From positions 1 to 22,812 of the forward strand of contig NW_023365754.1 of assembly GCF_000003815.2 (NCBI RefSeq): a stretch of 22,812 nt of DNA, in the 5' to 3' direction. Origin of the DNA: Branchiostoma floridae (Eukaryota > Chordata > Leptocardii > Amphioxiformes > Branchiostomatidae). The notes under the pieces are model-generated. The model saw nothing but the letters and a program-made list of their open reading frames with translations, was not told the DNA's origin and did no database searches. The first letter of the stretch is position 1. Each line of letters starts with the position of its first letter. The translations under genes and the position numbers were made by a program. Shown in pieces: positions 1 to 9,174 of the stretch.

Positions 1-359
1 TCGGGGCGAGATGACGACGACAACCCAGTAAGCTACCCTCTTAAGATGGCTGTTTGGGGCAGTCCTTTGGCATGTGGGAGGGGGGCGGCTAGGGTTAGTG
101 TAGTTCAGCTTCTGAGTGAGTTCAGATTTCTTCAAGCAGATGTGAGGAGGATGTGTAGACGCCTGAAGCTATCGAGGGGGCTTGACGCTACCTTCCTATC
201 AGGGGGGGGTAAGGAGGGGTCGCGCGGGCCGCGTGTGTGTGGGAGGGTCACTTTGAAGTTTTCGGGGCGAGATGACGACGACAACACAGTAAGCTACCCT
301 CTTAAGATGGCTGTTTGGGGCAGTCCTTTGGTATGTGGGAGGGGGGCGGCTAGGGTTAG
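1..359. repeat. Two direct copies of a 98-bp unit, 261-bp period
   Basis: Bases 1-98 and 262-359 are the same sequence apart from about two substitutions (positions 27/288 and 71/332), so the period is 261 bp. The first copy is cut by the window edge, so the array may extend to the left. Just after the second copy are short runs of the TTAGGG motif (about 350-365 and 380-394). The long open frame across this block follows from the repeat being open in one frame; I see no domain or codon signature of a real gene. Confidence 0.9.
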
Positions 360-514
360 GGTTAATGTTCTCCATCAGAAAGTTAGGGTTAGGGTCAAAG
401 GGGTGTGTGTGTGTGCAGAGTTACTTAGCTTGTGTGTTGTTTACTTTTATCTTTGTATGTTTGTACGGTGTACGTCCGCCTATCTTTACTGTTACTCAGT
501 CTTGTGTATATGAT

Positions 515-550
515 GGTAGCTTCCTTATTGGGCGTGGCTCAATCATTAGC
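515..550. repeat. Dispersed repeat fragment, left member
   Basis: The stretch reading roughly GGTAGCTTCCTTATTGGGCG followed by TGGCTCAATCATT recurs near the right end of the window at about 22611-22644 with a few differences. The two members are in the same orientation about 22 kb apart. Its element family is not recognised. Confidence 0.6.
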
Positions 551-559
551 GGTAGTCCT

Positions 560-999
560 TGAGGGGGATAGAGATAGGGTTACTTAGGGACCCTGCGGTT
601 GCATGAGCTGTGTATGTTATTTTAAGAACGCTTTCTTTGTGAAACTGTTTCTTTCTAACTCTGACTTGATCTTGCCTAGACTAAATGATATGATAATGAT
701 AGGCCCAAGAATACGATGACAAATGGAAGTTTTTATGTAAGAGAATGCACTTTATTTTACATATCTCCTCGATATTTCTCTTCTATACAACTAAACATTC
801 TTACTTACAAAACTATACAGTTCATCTCTCGTCTTTCAGTTTCAGATGGTGTACAATGGAACTTGAGCGACAATACAACGGTCCTTAAACTTCAACGACA
901 GCGATGTACAATGGAACCTGTACAACTGAACAAGAACTGAACTGAGCTGAACTAAACTAAACTAAAATATAACTAAAAGCTTCAAAACCATTTAAAACC
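560..999. other. Zinc-finger gene 3' UTR, with polyA signal
   Basis: No open frame of substance on either strand. Read on the minus strand this is downstream of the zinc-finger stop codon. TTTATT on the plus strand at 751-756 gives AATAAA for that gene, about 245 bases after the stop. Degenerate ACTGAACTGAAC-like repetition occurs at about 925-970. Confidence 0.5.
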
Positions 1000-1678
1000 C
1001 TAGGTGTGTGACTCTAGGTGTTTCAGAAGTGCTCGTTTGGTACTGTAGCGCATCCCGCACTCCCCACACATATATGGCTTCTCTCCCGTGTGTACTCTCC
1101 TATGTATAAACAGAGATGCGCGTGTCTTGAAAGCTGTCGAGCACTCTTCACACATGTAAGGCTTCTCCCCTGTATGAGTCCTGATGTGATCTTTCAATAC
1201 AGCTAGTTGTGCAAACGCTTTTCTGCACTCTTCACAAGTGTACGGCTTCTCCCTTGTGTGAGTCCTCGTGTGTACATTCAAGCTGTCCCTTCGGGAGAAT
1301 CGCATGTTGCATTCCTCACATCGGTAAGGCTTCTCCCCAGTGTGAGACCTGATGTGCGTCTTCAGGGTCCAAAGCCTGGCAAATTGTTTCTTGCAGTACT
1401 CACATCGGTAGGGCTTCTCTCCCGTGTGAGTCCGCGTGTGGATGGCAAGTTCCCCGCGTGTTCCGAAACGTCCTGCACACTCCGTGCACTGGTGTGGCTT
1501 TTCTCCGGTGTGCCATCTATTGTGGGCAGCCAGGGACGACACTGTTGAAAAGGATCGGTCACAGTCCGGATGCTGGCAGTTGTACGGTCGCTCCCCCGTG
1601 TGTGTGCGAATGTGCGTTCTCAGCGTGCCGCTGTGGGCAAACCCTCTCTTGCAGTCTGGGCATTGGTACAGTCGCTCA
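1000..1678 (-). CDS. C2H2 zinc-finger protein, last coding exon
   Basis: Probably a nuclear sequence-specific DNA-binding protein. The exon encodes eight consecutive C2H2 fingers joined by TGEKP-type linkers (TGERP after finger 1, TREKP after finger 5). Finger 2 has four residues between its cysteines (C-x4-C) and the rest have two. The protein ends right after the last zinc-binding histidine (LESHT, stop at 1000-1002). There is no ATG start. The frame runs back to a splice acceptor, TTTGCTGTTTCAG, whose AG is at 1679-1680 on the plus strand, and in-frame stops lie upstream of it. The N-terminal exons, and so any KRAB, SET or other effector domain, lie at higher coordinates and were not identified. 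The family expands quickly in animal genomes, so orthology cannot be assigned. Confidence 0.92.
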
Positions 1679-2053
1679 CTGAAACAGCAAAGACATTGAC
1701 AAGTCAGTTACGTATTACCATAAGTGACAGATTGTTTATTCATTTGACCCGGATTAACAAGAAATGGGCAGACAGCCATGTAATTTGCGTCGTATTGTCC
1801 GCTGACAGTAAAACAAACAGGTGTGTTTCAAGGTAGTCTACGTCAGTACCTACCATATCAAGCAAGTTTGACCTAATGTTACGTTATTATCGTCTGCGGC
1901 AACGGCCACTATGTCCACCCTATGAAAAAGAACTTTATTGCGCGACAATTGTACACAATGATACAATGTATGGCAGCAGCTACTACACAAAATAAAGACA
2001 GAAGCAAAAACAAAGTACACTAGAACAAAGCAGTCTTTTATATGTTTCCCCAT
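1679..2053. other. Intron or upstream DNA of the zinc-finger gene
   Basis: Starts at the zinc-finger acceptor and contains no convincing exon. An open frame on the minus strand (1850-2089) is hydrophobic and Cys-rich, runs into the inverted repeat and matches nothing I recognise. Confidence 0.4.
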
Positions 2054-2164
2054 GTCTGCGAGCTCTAAATTACGAGGAGGCATGACCATGATGCCGACGA
2101 AGAAATGGCAGAGTTCCCCCTTCCCGTCAGGGTCATGCCTCCTCGTAATTTAGAGCTCGCAGAC
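2054..2164. repeat. Perfect 34-bp inverted repeat with 43-nt spacer
   Basis: The left arm (2054-2087) is exactly complementary to the right arm (2131-2164); the 43 bases 2088-2130 form the loop. As DNA it could extrude a cruciform, and as RNA it would form a long hairpin. It is not followed by a T-run as a terminator would be. It could be the ends of a tiny foldback element or a local inverted duplication. Confidence 0.95.
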
Positions 2165-2360
2165 TCGTCGTCCGATCGATTTTCGCCTAATGTGAGGAGG
2201 GGGGGGGCATTAGCGTAGCGGGTCATACTCGCTAAGCAGAGGTTAGGCTCCGGTTATTTTTTTACGCCTTTTTTACTCGTTTTTACCGGGCTTTTCTATT
2301 TTGTATTGTGTATTGCTGTGTCAAAACGATACAATACAAAGTAGAAAGTAGACACATATC

Positions 2361-2460
2361 CAGACAGATTCACAGCATGACAGACATAAATACAGGGTCT
2401 AACACTTCTGTGCTACTTGTCACCTATATGGCTTTCTTTTGATGCACTGATTGATCAAAG
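2361..2460. repeat. Dispersed repeat, copy A (see 16112-16345)
   Basis: About 100 bases here, from CAGACAGATTCACAGCATGA to TTGATCAAAG, match 16112-16210 in the same orientation with roughly 85-90% identity by eye. It looks like a fragment of a non-coding interspersed repeat. The DNA just before it (about 2230-2340), rich in T-runs, also resembles 7760-7830, so the element may be longer. Confidence 0.7.
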
Positions 2461-2464
2461 AATA

Positions 2465-4180
2465 TGATTTGCATTTACAGTGATCACGATGATGCTAACA
2501 ATTTTCTTGGTGCCAACAAGGAGGTTGAAAGAGGCGACAGCACTGTTGAAGATTGGCACTTCTATGAAAATAAGCTGCATCCCAGAAACAAATCATACAT
2601 GTAAAGTTTTACATGGATATGAAATCAGCACAAACCTCATTATTCACAGGCACGACGTGTGGCGCTTGTCGTCGATTCTGTCCCAAACTCCCTTCGGATT
2701 TTCCCTGCGAAGAAATTGAAAAGACACGCCGTATTAACAACTGAATTGCAGGTTTCATCAATAAACATTGTTTTTACCAGGCAGATGCCCTGACTGCCAC
2801 TAATTGTAACAGCTAATTTGTTTGGTGGTAATTGTATATTTGTTCCCCGAAACCGCCCAGAACAATGCCGTCTAATTAGAACCCCCTGTACGATGGGAAT
2901 TAGATGTTTACTCTGCATATTCGCTAAGCGTGTATCTTGTTACAACACGAGAAAAAGGTGACCTCAAGTTACGAGGCTTAGAGACCACGTTAAGTAACGC
3001 ACAAAACTTTAAAACTAGGACATGTGTGTTAGATTAGGAAAAGTTAACGGGCTGTATTTTAAACTATTTGGCACCGCGAGAGACTCGTTAGAAAAATAGA
3101 CACCATCACCTTTTTACAAACAGTGTGTTCAGTTACAAGTAACTCGAAGAAAACGACCCGATTATCAAGAAAATTTGCCTAAGCAGAAATGTTCTATTCC
3201 CAAAGCAAATAATCTTACCTTGATGTATTCACGGAACGCTCAAAAGTAAAAGGTCTTATCGCTGAGTTTACAACACGTCTGAACTGCTATGAACAAATGG
3301 CATAATGTGAACTTGTGACAGTGAGGTGAAAGCCTACAGGGGCGATTCACCGATTCAGTCAGTACACATAACAGTATTCATGAGCAAAAGTAGGTCTGTC
3401 ACAAAATTGTGCGTAGCAGTTTTTGCAAGAGCCATGGAAAATTTCTGTGCACGTCAAACAGTCGGAAACTGTGGTGAATAGCAGAGAAATACGTCTGTTT
3501 TGAGACTGTGTCACTTGGGTTGCGATGTTTGTTTGACTGGTAGAATTTCGCGCATGAATCGTGTTTTTGCTACTTCCGTGTGTCGGCTGCAGTATGGGGA
3601 AGTCCGCTGGGGGTCAAGTTAAAGTGTCTTTATGAGAAAATGAGCAGGCAAACTCATTTCAAACATTTTGTAGATTCTACCCTGACATTCAACATATTCT
3701 ATTCTTGTCAATACCTTTTGCACCCCGCTATAAATTTCGAGTCATCGAACCTCCTCACTTCAGCGTCCTTCATTAAGACTTACCGTTACACAGCCTCTGG
3801 TAATGGGCGCTCACGAAGGCGTAAGTAAGTGTTGGATATACTCCCAGACATTCCGCTGATGACGGATGCTAGCTGTTTTCTGCTTATTCTCTCGATAGGG
3901 ACGCAAGTCTGATGCTATTTCATTTCCAACGGCAGTCAGTAGTTGTTTTTTGTATTGCCAAACGCTGCGTTCTGAGCTGGCATTTACTGACTGCATTTCA
4001 TTCGGCATTTTGGATAGAATAGGGAGGGTTGTCATGTCTAATTAGTTTTGTTTGCTGAATGAAAAAACTCCAGCTTTCATTTATTAACGTGCACGTGGCC
4101 AGTCCGCCGCCAAGGTGTCAAAGAGGAGGCGAGGAATAAAGCCCAAGTTGACATGATGGTACAAGATGACGTGCACCGGC
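2465..4180. other. Intergenic, no supported gene
   Basis: AT-rich DNA with only short open frames on both strands. None has a recognisable domain, a good splice context or homology to other parts of the window. Nothing further is supported here. Confidence 0.5.
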
Positions 4181-4183
4181 AGC

Positions 4184-4210
4184 CCAATCAGAAGAAATCG
4201 TGTCTATATG
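4184..4210 (+). promoter_or_regulatory. Possible promoter: CCAAT box and TATA-like motif
   Basis: CCAAT at 4184-4188 is followed by TCTATATGATAA around 4203-4213, about 75 bases before the ATG of the WH-SET gene. The order and spacing fit a short 5' UTR, but both motifs are short and could be chance. Confidence 0.3.
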
Positions 4211-4284
4211 ATAACATCTCTCACCCAGCGTGCTCAGACATTGCAATGCTAAGGACGCTTTGACAAGCAACGAAGATATTCATC

Positions 4285-5289
4285 ATGGCTTCTAGCTATA
4301 GGTCACAAAGAAGGACGTCTCATATTAGGGACGTAGTTAACGGGAGACTAAAAACGCAAGTCCCTCTCCCACTGTTGCACGAATGGTTGCAATCATGTAT
4401 CGATTTTACCGGGAATTGCGAAGATTTTGTAACGACTTGCTCGCTTCAACAATCTCACAAAAGTTATTGTGAAATACGTTCAGACGGCGACCTACAAATG
4501 TCAGCAATGATAAGCAAAAAGCGGTTTGAAAGACAGCTTGCATCCTCACTGCTATCAAAAAACCGTCGCTACCATGACGTTTTCGTGACCAAAAAGAAGC
4601 TTCAAGGAGGTGCAAGAGGCTACTGTGGCATTCGGATAACCAGACCCGGTAGATGTGCACATTCGATCACGAAAGAGGAAATGATCAGTTATTTACGTAC
4701 ATCCCCTATGGACAGGCCCTTGCCATTTCGATGTGTCCGAGTGGAGCGAGATTTCAGATCGGCAGGCATGTGCGCAATTGCATCGAAAACTATAACCAGA
4801 GGCAGCATAGTCGCCGAATACAGAGGTGAACGAATTTCAGATTCAGAAGCCCAGAGACGCCTGTCCTCCATTCAAGACGGGGAACCCGCCAAGTTACTTT
4901 GGGTATACACTAAAAGCGCTGCACCGATGTGTGTAATTGACGGAGATTCGTCAGACTATAATCCGGCGGCACTAATAAACCACAGCAGAAACAATACCAA
5001 TCTTAAACTTACAACGGTTACAGGAGCTGAACCTGACCCCGCAGTTCTACTGATAGCCAAACAAGACATTTCCCAGGGGATGGAATTACTTTTTGACTAC
5101 GGGACGAGACATGGGGCTGATTTCCTGCGACAATCTCAGACCCTACAGCCGTGCCCGGCCTCCGACAATCCGTCACCAGAACACATCGGCTCTTGTCACA
5201 ACTCACATCTAAACGAAGATAGTCCACTCTCCTCGTGTTCAGAACATACAACAACTTCTTCGCCCAGCATGGAAGGGGTGGAAAGGTGA
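4285..5289 (+). CDS. D5-type winged-helix plus SET-domain methyltransferase
   Basis: A 334-residue protein with two domains. Residues about 27-118 (PLLHEWLQSC, CEDFVTTCSL, ISKKRFERQL, GARGYCGIRI) match the pattern of the C-terminal winged helix of poxvirus-D5/phage-P4-type primases, a nucleic-acid-binding module; the helicase and primase parts are absent. Residues about 148-280 form a SET domain resembling the SET8/KMT5A type: AEYRGE (177-182), IDG (218-220), the cofactor motif NHS (232-234) and ELLFDYG (267-273). All core motifs are present, so lysine methylation activity is plausible. A Ser-rich tail follows. The ATG at 4285 has A at -3 and G at +4. The stop TGA (5287-5289) lies inside a strong donor, AAAG/GTGAGT, with the exon boundary at 5285, so a spliced transcript would read past it. 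Small protein copy 1 follows on the same strand. A role in chromatin silencing is inference. Confidence 0.85.
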   Translation: MASSYRSQRRTSHIRDVVNGRLKTQVPLPLLHEWLQSCIDFTGNCEDFVTTCSLQQSHKSYCEIRSDGDLQMSAMISKKRFERQLASSLLSKNRRYHDVFVTKKKLQGGARGYCGIRITRPGRCAHSITKEEMISYLRTSPMDRPLPFRCVRVERDFRSAGMCAIASKTITRGSIVAEYRGERISDSEAQRRLSSIQDGEPAKLLWVYTKSAAPMCVIDGDSSDYNPAALINHSRNNTNLKLTTVTGAEPDPAVLLIAKQDISQGMELLFDYGTRHGADFLRQSQTLQPCPASDNPSPEHIGSCHNSHLNEDSPLSSCSEHTTTSSPSMEGVER

Positions 5290-6036
5290 GTGTAATTGTC
5301 CTATAGCGATGGGGGAGAATTTACGTCAGTTACGACAGAGGAAAAAAATGGAGGGCATAACAAAAATGATATGATCAAGCCACTGTATCGGTATCTATAT
5401 ATCTGTATCGAAGGAGCTGTTTTCGACAGCCACCATACTGGTCCTTTTTTTGCCGCTTGCCTACTGAAAAAATAAGGCTAGAAAAAAAAAGAAACTTTAG
5501 TATCTCTTGTCGTGTTCGTGCCTGATCGGCAGAGTGAAGATTGTGTACATTACAAAAGCTCTTCCTACAACATACAAGCCGCTAATACGTCTCCAGGAAT
5601 GTGACATGAAGTCGGTAATGAGTTTTACTGCCCTTCTATATATAGCCCTTCTTTCTAGGCACACAGACAGTACCATAGGCACATTACCGGTCAGCGTTCC
5701 GTCTCCGTCTTGAAGGCCAAGGGCATATTCCAACAACCAAACCTGTCTCATACACCGCTGAAAGTGAATCAGGCCGGCGGATACAGAGCAGAGAGGAAGA
5801 GATCAACACAACAGGCAAATGTTTTTGTTTTTTTCATTCTTGCTTTTTGGTCAATGTGTAAGTTATGGCCCGTAGGTTTTGTCTTTTTGTCCTTTGTCTT
5901 TGTTTTGCTTGTCTCACCCTGTTTACATTTATTTTTTTAAATCTAGTAATGTGTTGGCAACGTTGCATCCTCAGAATGAATTGAAGGTGTTTAGAAAGTA
6001 ACCAATCTTACGGTGGCATAATCTTTTTACATTCAG
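5286..6036 (+). other. Candidate intron or spacer before small protein copy 1
   Basis: Bounded by the donor AAAG/GTGAGT (5285/5286) and the acceptor TTTTTACATTCAG (AG at 6035-6036). If spliced, the WH-SET exon, which leaves two bases of a codon, would enter the next exon out of frame with copy 1 and stop within about 35 codons. So this is either an intron giving an alternative tail, or spacer between separate transcripts. Short open frames at 5507-5713 and 5710-5940 lack coding features. Confidence 0.45.
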
Positions 6037-6047
6037 GTTCTGCGGAC

Positions 6048-6329
6048 ATGGACAGCATCGCTCCGGCCAACTTTCAGACGTGGAAAGGGACAATTCTGCT
6101 CTCCAAACAAACACCAAATATCGGTGTTTTGGTGAATGACATTCAGCAACAAATTGCTTATAATGGCGGTAACATTTCTATTGCTCACGGAGATGTCTTT
6201 ATTTGGGGAACTGCTTTTCAATCCCTAACATTTCACCGTTTTGTCGATTACATGTATGCCACTACTACGTTAGGACTTTATTACCCTGAAGCTTATTTTG
6301 TGGTCATCACACCTTGCCCACATTTCTAG
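6048..6329 (+). CDS. Small protein family, copy 1 (93 aa)
   Basis: Function unknown. It is one of four diverged paralogues in this window (with 8893-9174, 17300-17593 and 21567-21857). The shared pattern is M-D/N near the start, a Pro, an invariant Trp, then GTILLS with T-P, an amphipathic helix-like stretch, a D followed by WGT, an aromatic-rich middle, and P-E-A with a hydrophobic strand near the end. This suggests a compact alpha/beta fold. No signal peptide, membrane segment or cysteine framework is seen. The ATG is 11 bases after a splice acceptor (AG at 6035-6036), so the 5' UTR is probably spliced. AATAAA at 6572-6577 gives a 3' UTR of about 240 bases. It follows the WH-SET gene on the same strand. 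Confidence 0.75.
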   Translation: MDSIAPANFQTWKGTILLSKQTPNIGVLVNDIQQQIAYNGGNISIAHGDVFIWGTAFQSLTFHRFVDYMYATTTLGLYYPEAYFVVITPCPHF

Positions 6330-6411
6330 ACAGAAGAAGCTGCGTGTGAAAGAGCAAATAACACGATGTCAGTGCCGACTCCGGAATAGAAGCAATGTTC
6401 GTATAAACACG

Positions 6412-6577
6412 GTCCGGTAAACGGACTGGTAAATGTTTGTGTTCCGACTTCTGACAGTGAAGAGCTTTTGAAACACCAGGGGCAGATAGACAACTGCCAG
6501 GTGTGGTTTTCTTGGGCACCGTTCCACAACAGGCGGCATTATGTAAAACAGCATGGACTTTCGCTTACTTCAATAAA
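6412..6577 (+). promoter_or_regulatory. Conserved 3' UTR and polyA signal of copy 1
   Basis: TAAACGGACTG, TTCCGACTTCTG, GACAGTG and GCCAGG-TGTGGTTTTC occur here in order and recur at about 17996-18100, downstream of copy 3. AATAAA is at 6572-6577. A related GGCGGG-TTTTCCT core is also downstream of copy 2 (about 9399-9412). The similarity supports a common transcript ancestry of these genes. Confidence 0.6.
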
Positions 6578-6634
6578 GAAATGTACTTGTACTTAAATGA
6601 CTTGCAGTGTTGCATTGATCCATCAGTATACTTG

Positions 6635-6745
6635 TACATAAGATTGGGTGTTTATCAATGACGTAACCTACCGTTCTATTGTATGAAAATTACTTGATAA
6701 GTTTCAAACGATATATCTTGGTTAGGTGTGGTTACCGGTACAAAA
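6635..6745. repeat. Dispersed repeat pair with 22203-22310
   Basis: The run GGGTGTTTATCAATGACGTA, then ACCTA and later AAGTTTCAAACGAT, recurs at 22216-22283 with moderate divergence in the same orientation. It lies just beyond the copy 1 polyA site. Its element family is unknown. The following bases up to 6990 show nothing else. Confidence 0.55.
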
Positions 6746-6996
6746 CCGGTTTTCTTGTTGGACCGTTGGTTCGTTCACGTGTTTTGAACTTGAGGCACTA
6801 CGGCACAATCGGTACCGTTTAATTTTTAGCAAGGACACACCCACAAAGTGGATTCTTTCACATGCTAAGTAGCCAATTACCCTTCGTTTTTGGCACGCGA
6901 GGGGCGGGTATGAATTGTTTTTCGATTACAAACCACATCACCGGAATTCAGATCTGTAATGTTACGCGACTAGCGCATGGTATATATCACTTGAAC

Positions 6997-7163
6997 GATG
7001 AAAGCCACAGACAAAATTGTTCAACAAAACCTATGTGAGTTCGCATACACTTGTTTTAAGAAGAGGGAAGAGACATGTAAAGAAAAGTTATAGTGATAGC
7101 ATGGCTCCAGATATTTTGTTTATCTAACTGTTCGCTTGTATCACTACTTTTGATTATAGAGGA
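6997..7163 (+). mobile_element. LINE 3' tail remnant
   Basis: Matches the sequence just after the LINE fragment stop at 10459-10620: both contain an AAGCCA/CAGCCA...GACAA-ATTGT start, CTGTGAGTTCG-like and ACTTGTTTTA stretches, then ATAGCAT-GCTC-AGATATTTT. The coding part is decayed here. The DNA from about 7165 to 8010 holds only short repeats (AAGATAACACAT twice at about 7620-7660), a T-rich stretch at 7760-7830 resembling 2230-2340, and a possible AATAAA for the minus-strand gene at 7608-7613. Confidence 0.6.
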
Positions 7164-8010
7164 AGTTAATTTGCAAGTTCGTGCCCGAGGGCTAATTGCA
7201 ATTACATGGTATTAACATAGTAGATATACAAGTGACAACGGACAGTTAAGTCCTATTTCTGTGTTGGAAATTTCAGTTTAACTTCAAATCAGAATGACTT
7301 CTATCAACGTACTAGATGAACTGTCAGGTATAAAGCACATGTTATGCAAAAAAATAAAATCTAATCCTCATGCACTTGAGAATGTGGCGCAAGGGCCGTT
7401 CGCTGTGGATTGATTACATGTGTTGCAGCGTAGGGATACACAGTCCACTGGTCTGGTCCCGAAATAAAACGCCTTGGTTCAGTTCAAATTCCTATTGTTA
7501 CAAATGAAAGGTTACATGAAATATTACCTTTGGCCTTACCACTATATGTGTGGAAGCAGCAAAAATAATCAACCAATCAAGAGTAAGTTGGAACAAAGTC
7601 ACGCTGGTTTATTGGCATGTAAGATAACACATGTAAGCAAGCAAGCAAGATAACACATCAAACTTTAAAAGTAGGCCAAATTTTTGGGTAGTTTGCCTCC
7701 CGTGCGTTGGAGTTTCGCGGTTGGGAGAAAATTGAGTGCTTTCGGTGATTTTGAGTTTGCACTATGTCGACTCCGGCTGTTTTTTAGCCGTTTTGCCATT
7801 TTTGGTGGGCTTTCTATCTCGTACTGTTTTCTTCATGTCCGCCGGTGGTTCAAAACAGAAAAAAAGCCTAGAAACACATTAAAACAACCATTGCACAATA
7901 CCTACAGGTACTCAAGCGAATGAACATAAAAGACAACATTCCTGACAAAATATGCAAACCGGGTGTTATTGTTTCTCACACGTTCTATAATTCAATTGAA
8001 ATTCGCCACT

Positions 8011-8304
8011 TCACTGCAAGGTGGCCGCGCGCACATATGGCAAGGGTTGTGGCGTCTCATTGATAAGCCAATCAGATATTAGCCTTTCCTTTTCACTTCT
8101 ATGACTTGATACTATATACCGCCGCGAACACTCCGCTTTCTCCCTACCGCGAAAGTTAGCAGGCGTTCCCACTGTTTTTAATTCAAGGACTTCAATTCCG
8201 TCTCTCTCTTCTCTTTCAACAAAATCGCAGTCGTCTTTCGTCGGAACCAGGCAAGAATCCAACCATCTGTCAAGGAAAACAAGAGGTATTCCGCGTTTAG
8301 GCAT
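8011..8304 (-). CDS. Truncated winged-helix paralogue (97 aa)
   Basis: The N-terminus (IPLVFLDRWLDSCL, then CDFV) aligns with the start of the D5-type WH in the 4285 gene (VPLPLLHEWLQSCI, CEDFV). The core of the winged helix is missing or unrecognisable. The end (EKERLISDWL, then PQPLPYVR) aligns with the linker before the SET domain of that gene (EEMISYLR, RPLPFRCVR). The frame stops before any SET domain. The ATG at 8304 is preferred because upstream codons lack an ATG. It may be a decayed copy, a short regulator made from the DNA-binding arm, or one exon of a spliced gene. It is divergent from small protein copy 2, with about 590 bases between the two start codons. Confidence 0.5.
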   Translation of the reverse strand: MPKRGIPLVFLDRWLDSCLVPTKDDCDFVEREERDGIEVLELKTVGTPANFRGREKAECSRRYIVSSHRSEKERLISDWLINETPQPLPYVRAATLQ

Positions 8305-8883
8305 TTTGTTTACTTTAGTAGTCTGCAGGCTTCTTGTCACGTTTACGCTAGACCATCCGTTATGCTATACTCTTCGTTCCCGGGCGCCGGGATGGAAATG
8401 TAATCCTGCTGTGGTCACAAATGCTCCTGCTGCCGTACACAGAAAACGTTAACTGTACGTTAACTTTAGAATAGACTTGAAAAGGTTTCGTTTTAGTGAC
8501 ACATATCACGACATAACAGTGATTAAAGCCATGCAGACATGAATTTCATTGAACAAACAAACAAACAGTAGAGTTCCGCAAGGTGGGCGACACGCTATTA
8601 ATATATATATTGTGCCGGTTTGACTGCACAAAGTTGTTCTAGTCGAAAATTCCAACACACAAAGGGGACCTTGCCTCATACAAAACAGACCGACGAAGTT
8701 TTAAGTCCTTTTTTGTCAACTTGTATGTGGTGTTGCCCTGGCCGTAGATTTCGTCTAGGGCGCAAGCTTGCCTCTCTAGTTTACCTTTGTTTCGTAGTCT
8801 AGTCATGTTCTGTCACTGTTGCTTCCGCAGAATGGATGGAAGTGGATTTGGAGCTAACCATCATACGGCTGTATCTTTTTCAG
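8305..8883. promoter_or_regulatory. Divergent intergenic region with TATA-like run
   Basis: Separates the minus-strand WH fragment from plus-strand copy 2. An AT run, ATTAATATATATATTG, at about 8598-8612 could serve as a TATA element for the plus strand. The acceptor GTATCTTTTTCAG (AG at 8882-8883) ends the region; another, TTGCTTCCGCAG, ends at 8831. So copy 2 probably has an upstream leader exon here, whose position I cannot fix. Confidence 0.35.
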
Positions 8884-8892
8884 GCAGAAGCT

Positions 8893-9174
8893 ATGGACAT
8901 CATTATTCCAGGGGATCTTGACGAATGGAATGGAACAGTGCTAATCTCCAAAGAAACGGGAGGCATCGACTATATCATCAGTGAACTCGAGGGACTGCTT
9001 TCCAGTCGAGGCGGAGATTTCTCCATTTCTCAAGAGGATGTCGATGTTTGGGGCACTTCATACGTACCTGTAATATTGTACCGTAAGAATGATTTCTGGT
9101 TTACCGTCTGTAGGCTACAAATAAATCATCCGGGAGCCCATTTCCTCGTCTTCGCTCCGCGCGAAACATTTTAG
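8893..9174 (+). CDS. Small protein family, copy 2 (93 aa)
   Basis: Same length and pattern as copy 1: MDIIIP, W-NGTVLIS, E-T, a helical segment, GDFSI, D-VWGT-Y, a DFWFT motif, then a hydrophobic strand and a short end. The start is placed at 8893 rather than the in-frame ATG at 8836. It aligns there with the other copies and lies 9 bases after the splice acceptor (AG at 8882-8883). AATAAA occurs at 9545-9550. The first bases after the stop (TAGACAG...AAGAGCAA) resemble the copy 1 3' UTR. Function unknown. Confidence 0.75.
   Translation: MDIIIPGDLDEWNGTVLISKETGGIDYIISELEGLLSSRGGDFSISQEDVDVWGTSYVPVILYRKNDFWFTVCRLQINHPGAHFLVFAPRETF

Noticed and set aside
350-396. TTAGGG runs as a telomere
   Set aside because: Only two or three units each, interrupted; at most an interstitial telomere-like motif.
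46-513. Open frame of 155 codons at the left edge
   Set aside because: It runs across the two 98-bp direct repeats and gives the same peptide twice; no domain, and composition follows the repeat.
1018-1836. Several plus-strand open frames over the zinc-finger exon
   Set aside because: They are antisense shadows of the C2H2 repeats on the minus strand.
1850-2089. Minus-strand frame of 79 codons, hydrophobic
   Set aside because: Starts inside the inverted repeat, no signal peptide-like order, no homology in the window.
2054-2164. Inverted repeat as a transcription terminator or microRNA gene
   Set aside because: No T-run follows it, arms are longer and more perfect than usual microRNA hairpins, and no small RNA evidence is available.
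4285-6329. WH-SET and small protein copy 1 as one in-frame fusion
   Set aside because: The donor leaves two bases and the acceptor exon needs one to stay in the copy 1 frame, so simple splicing does not fuse them.
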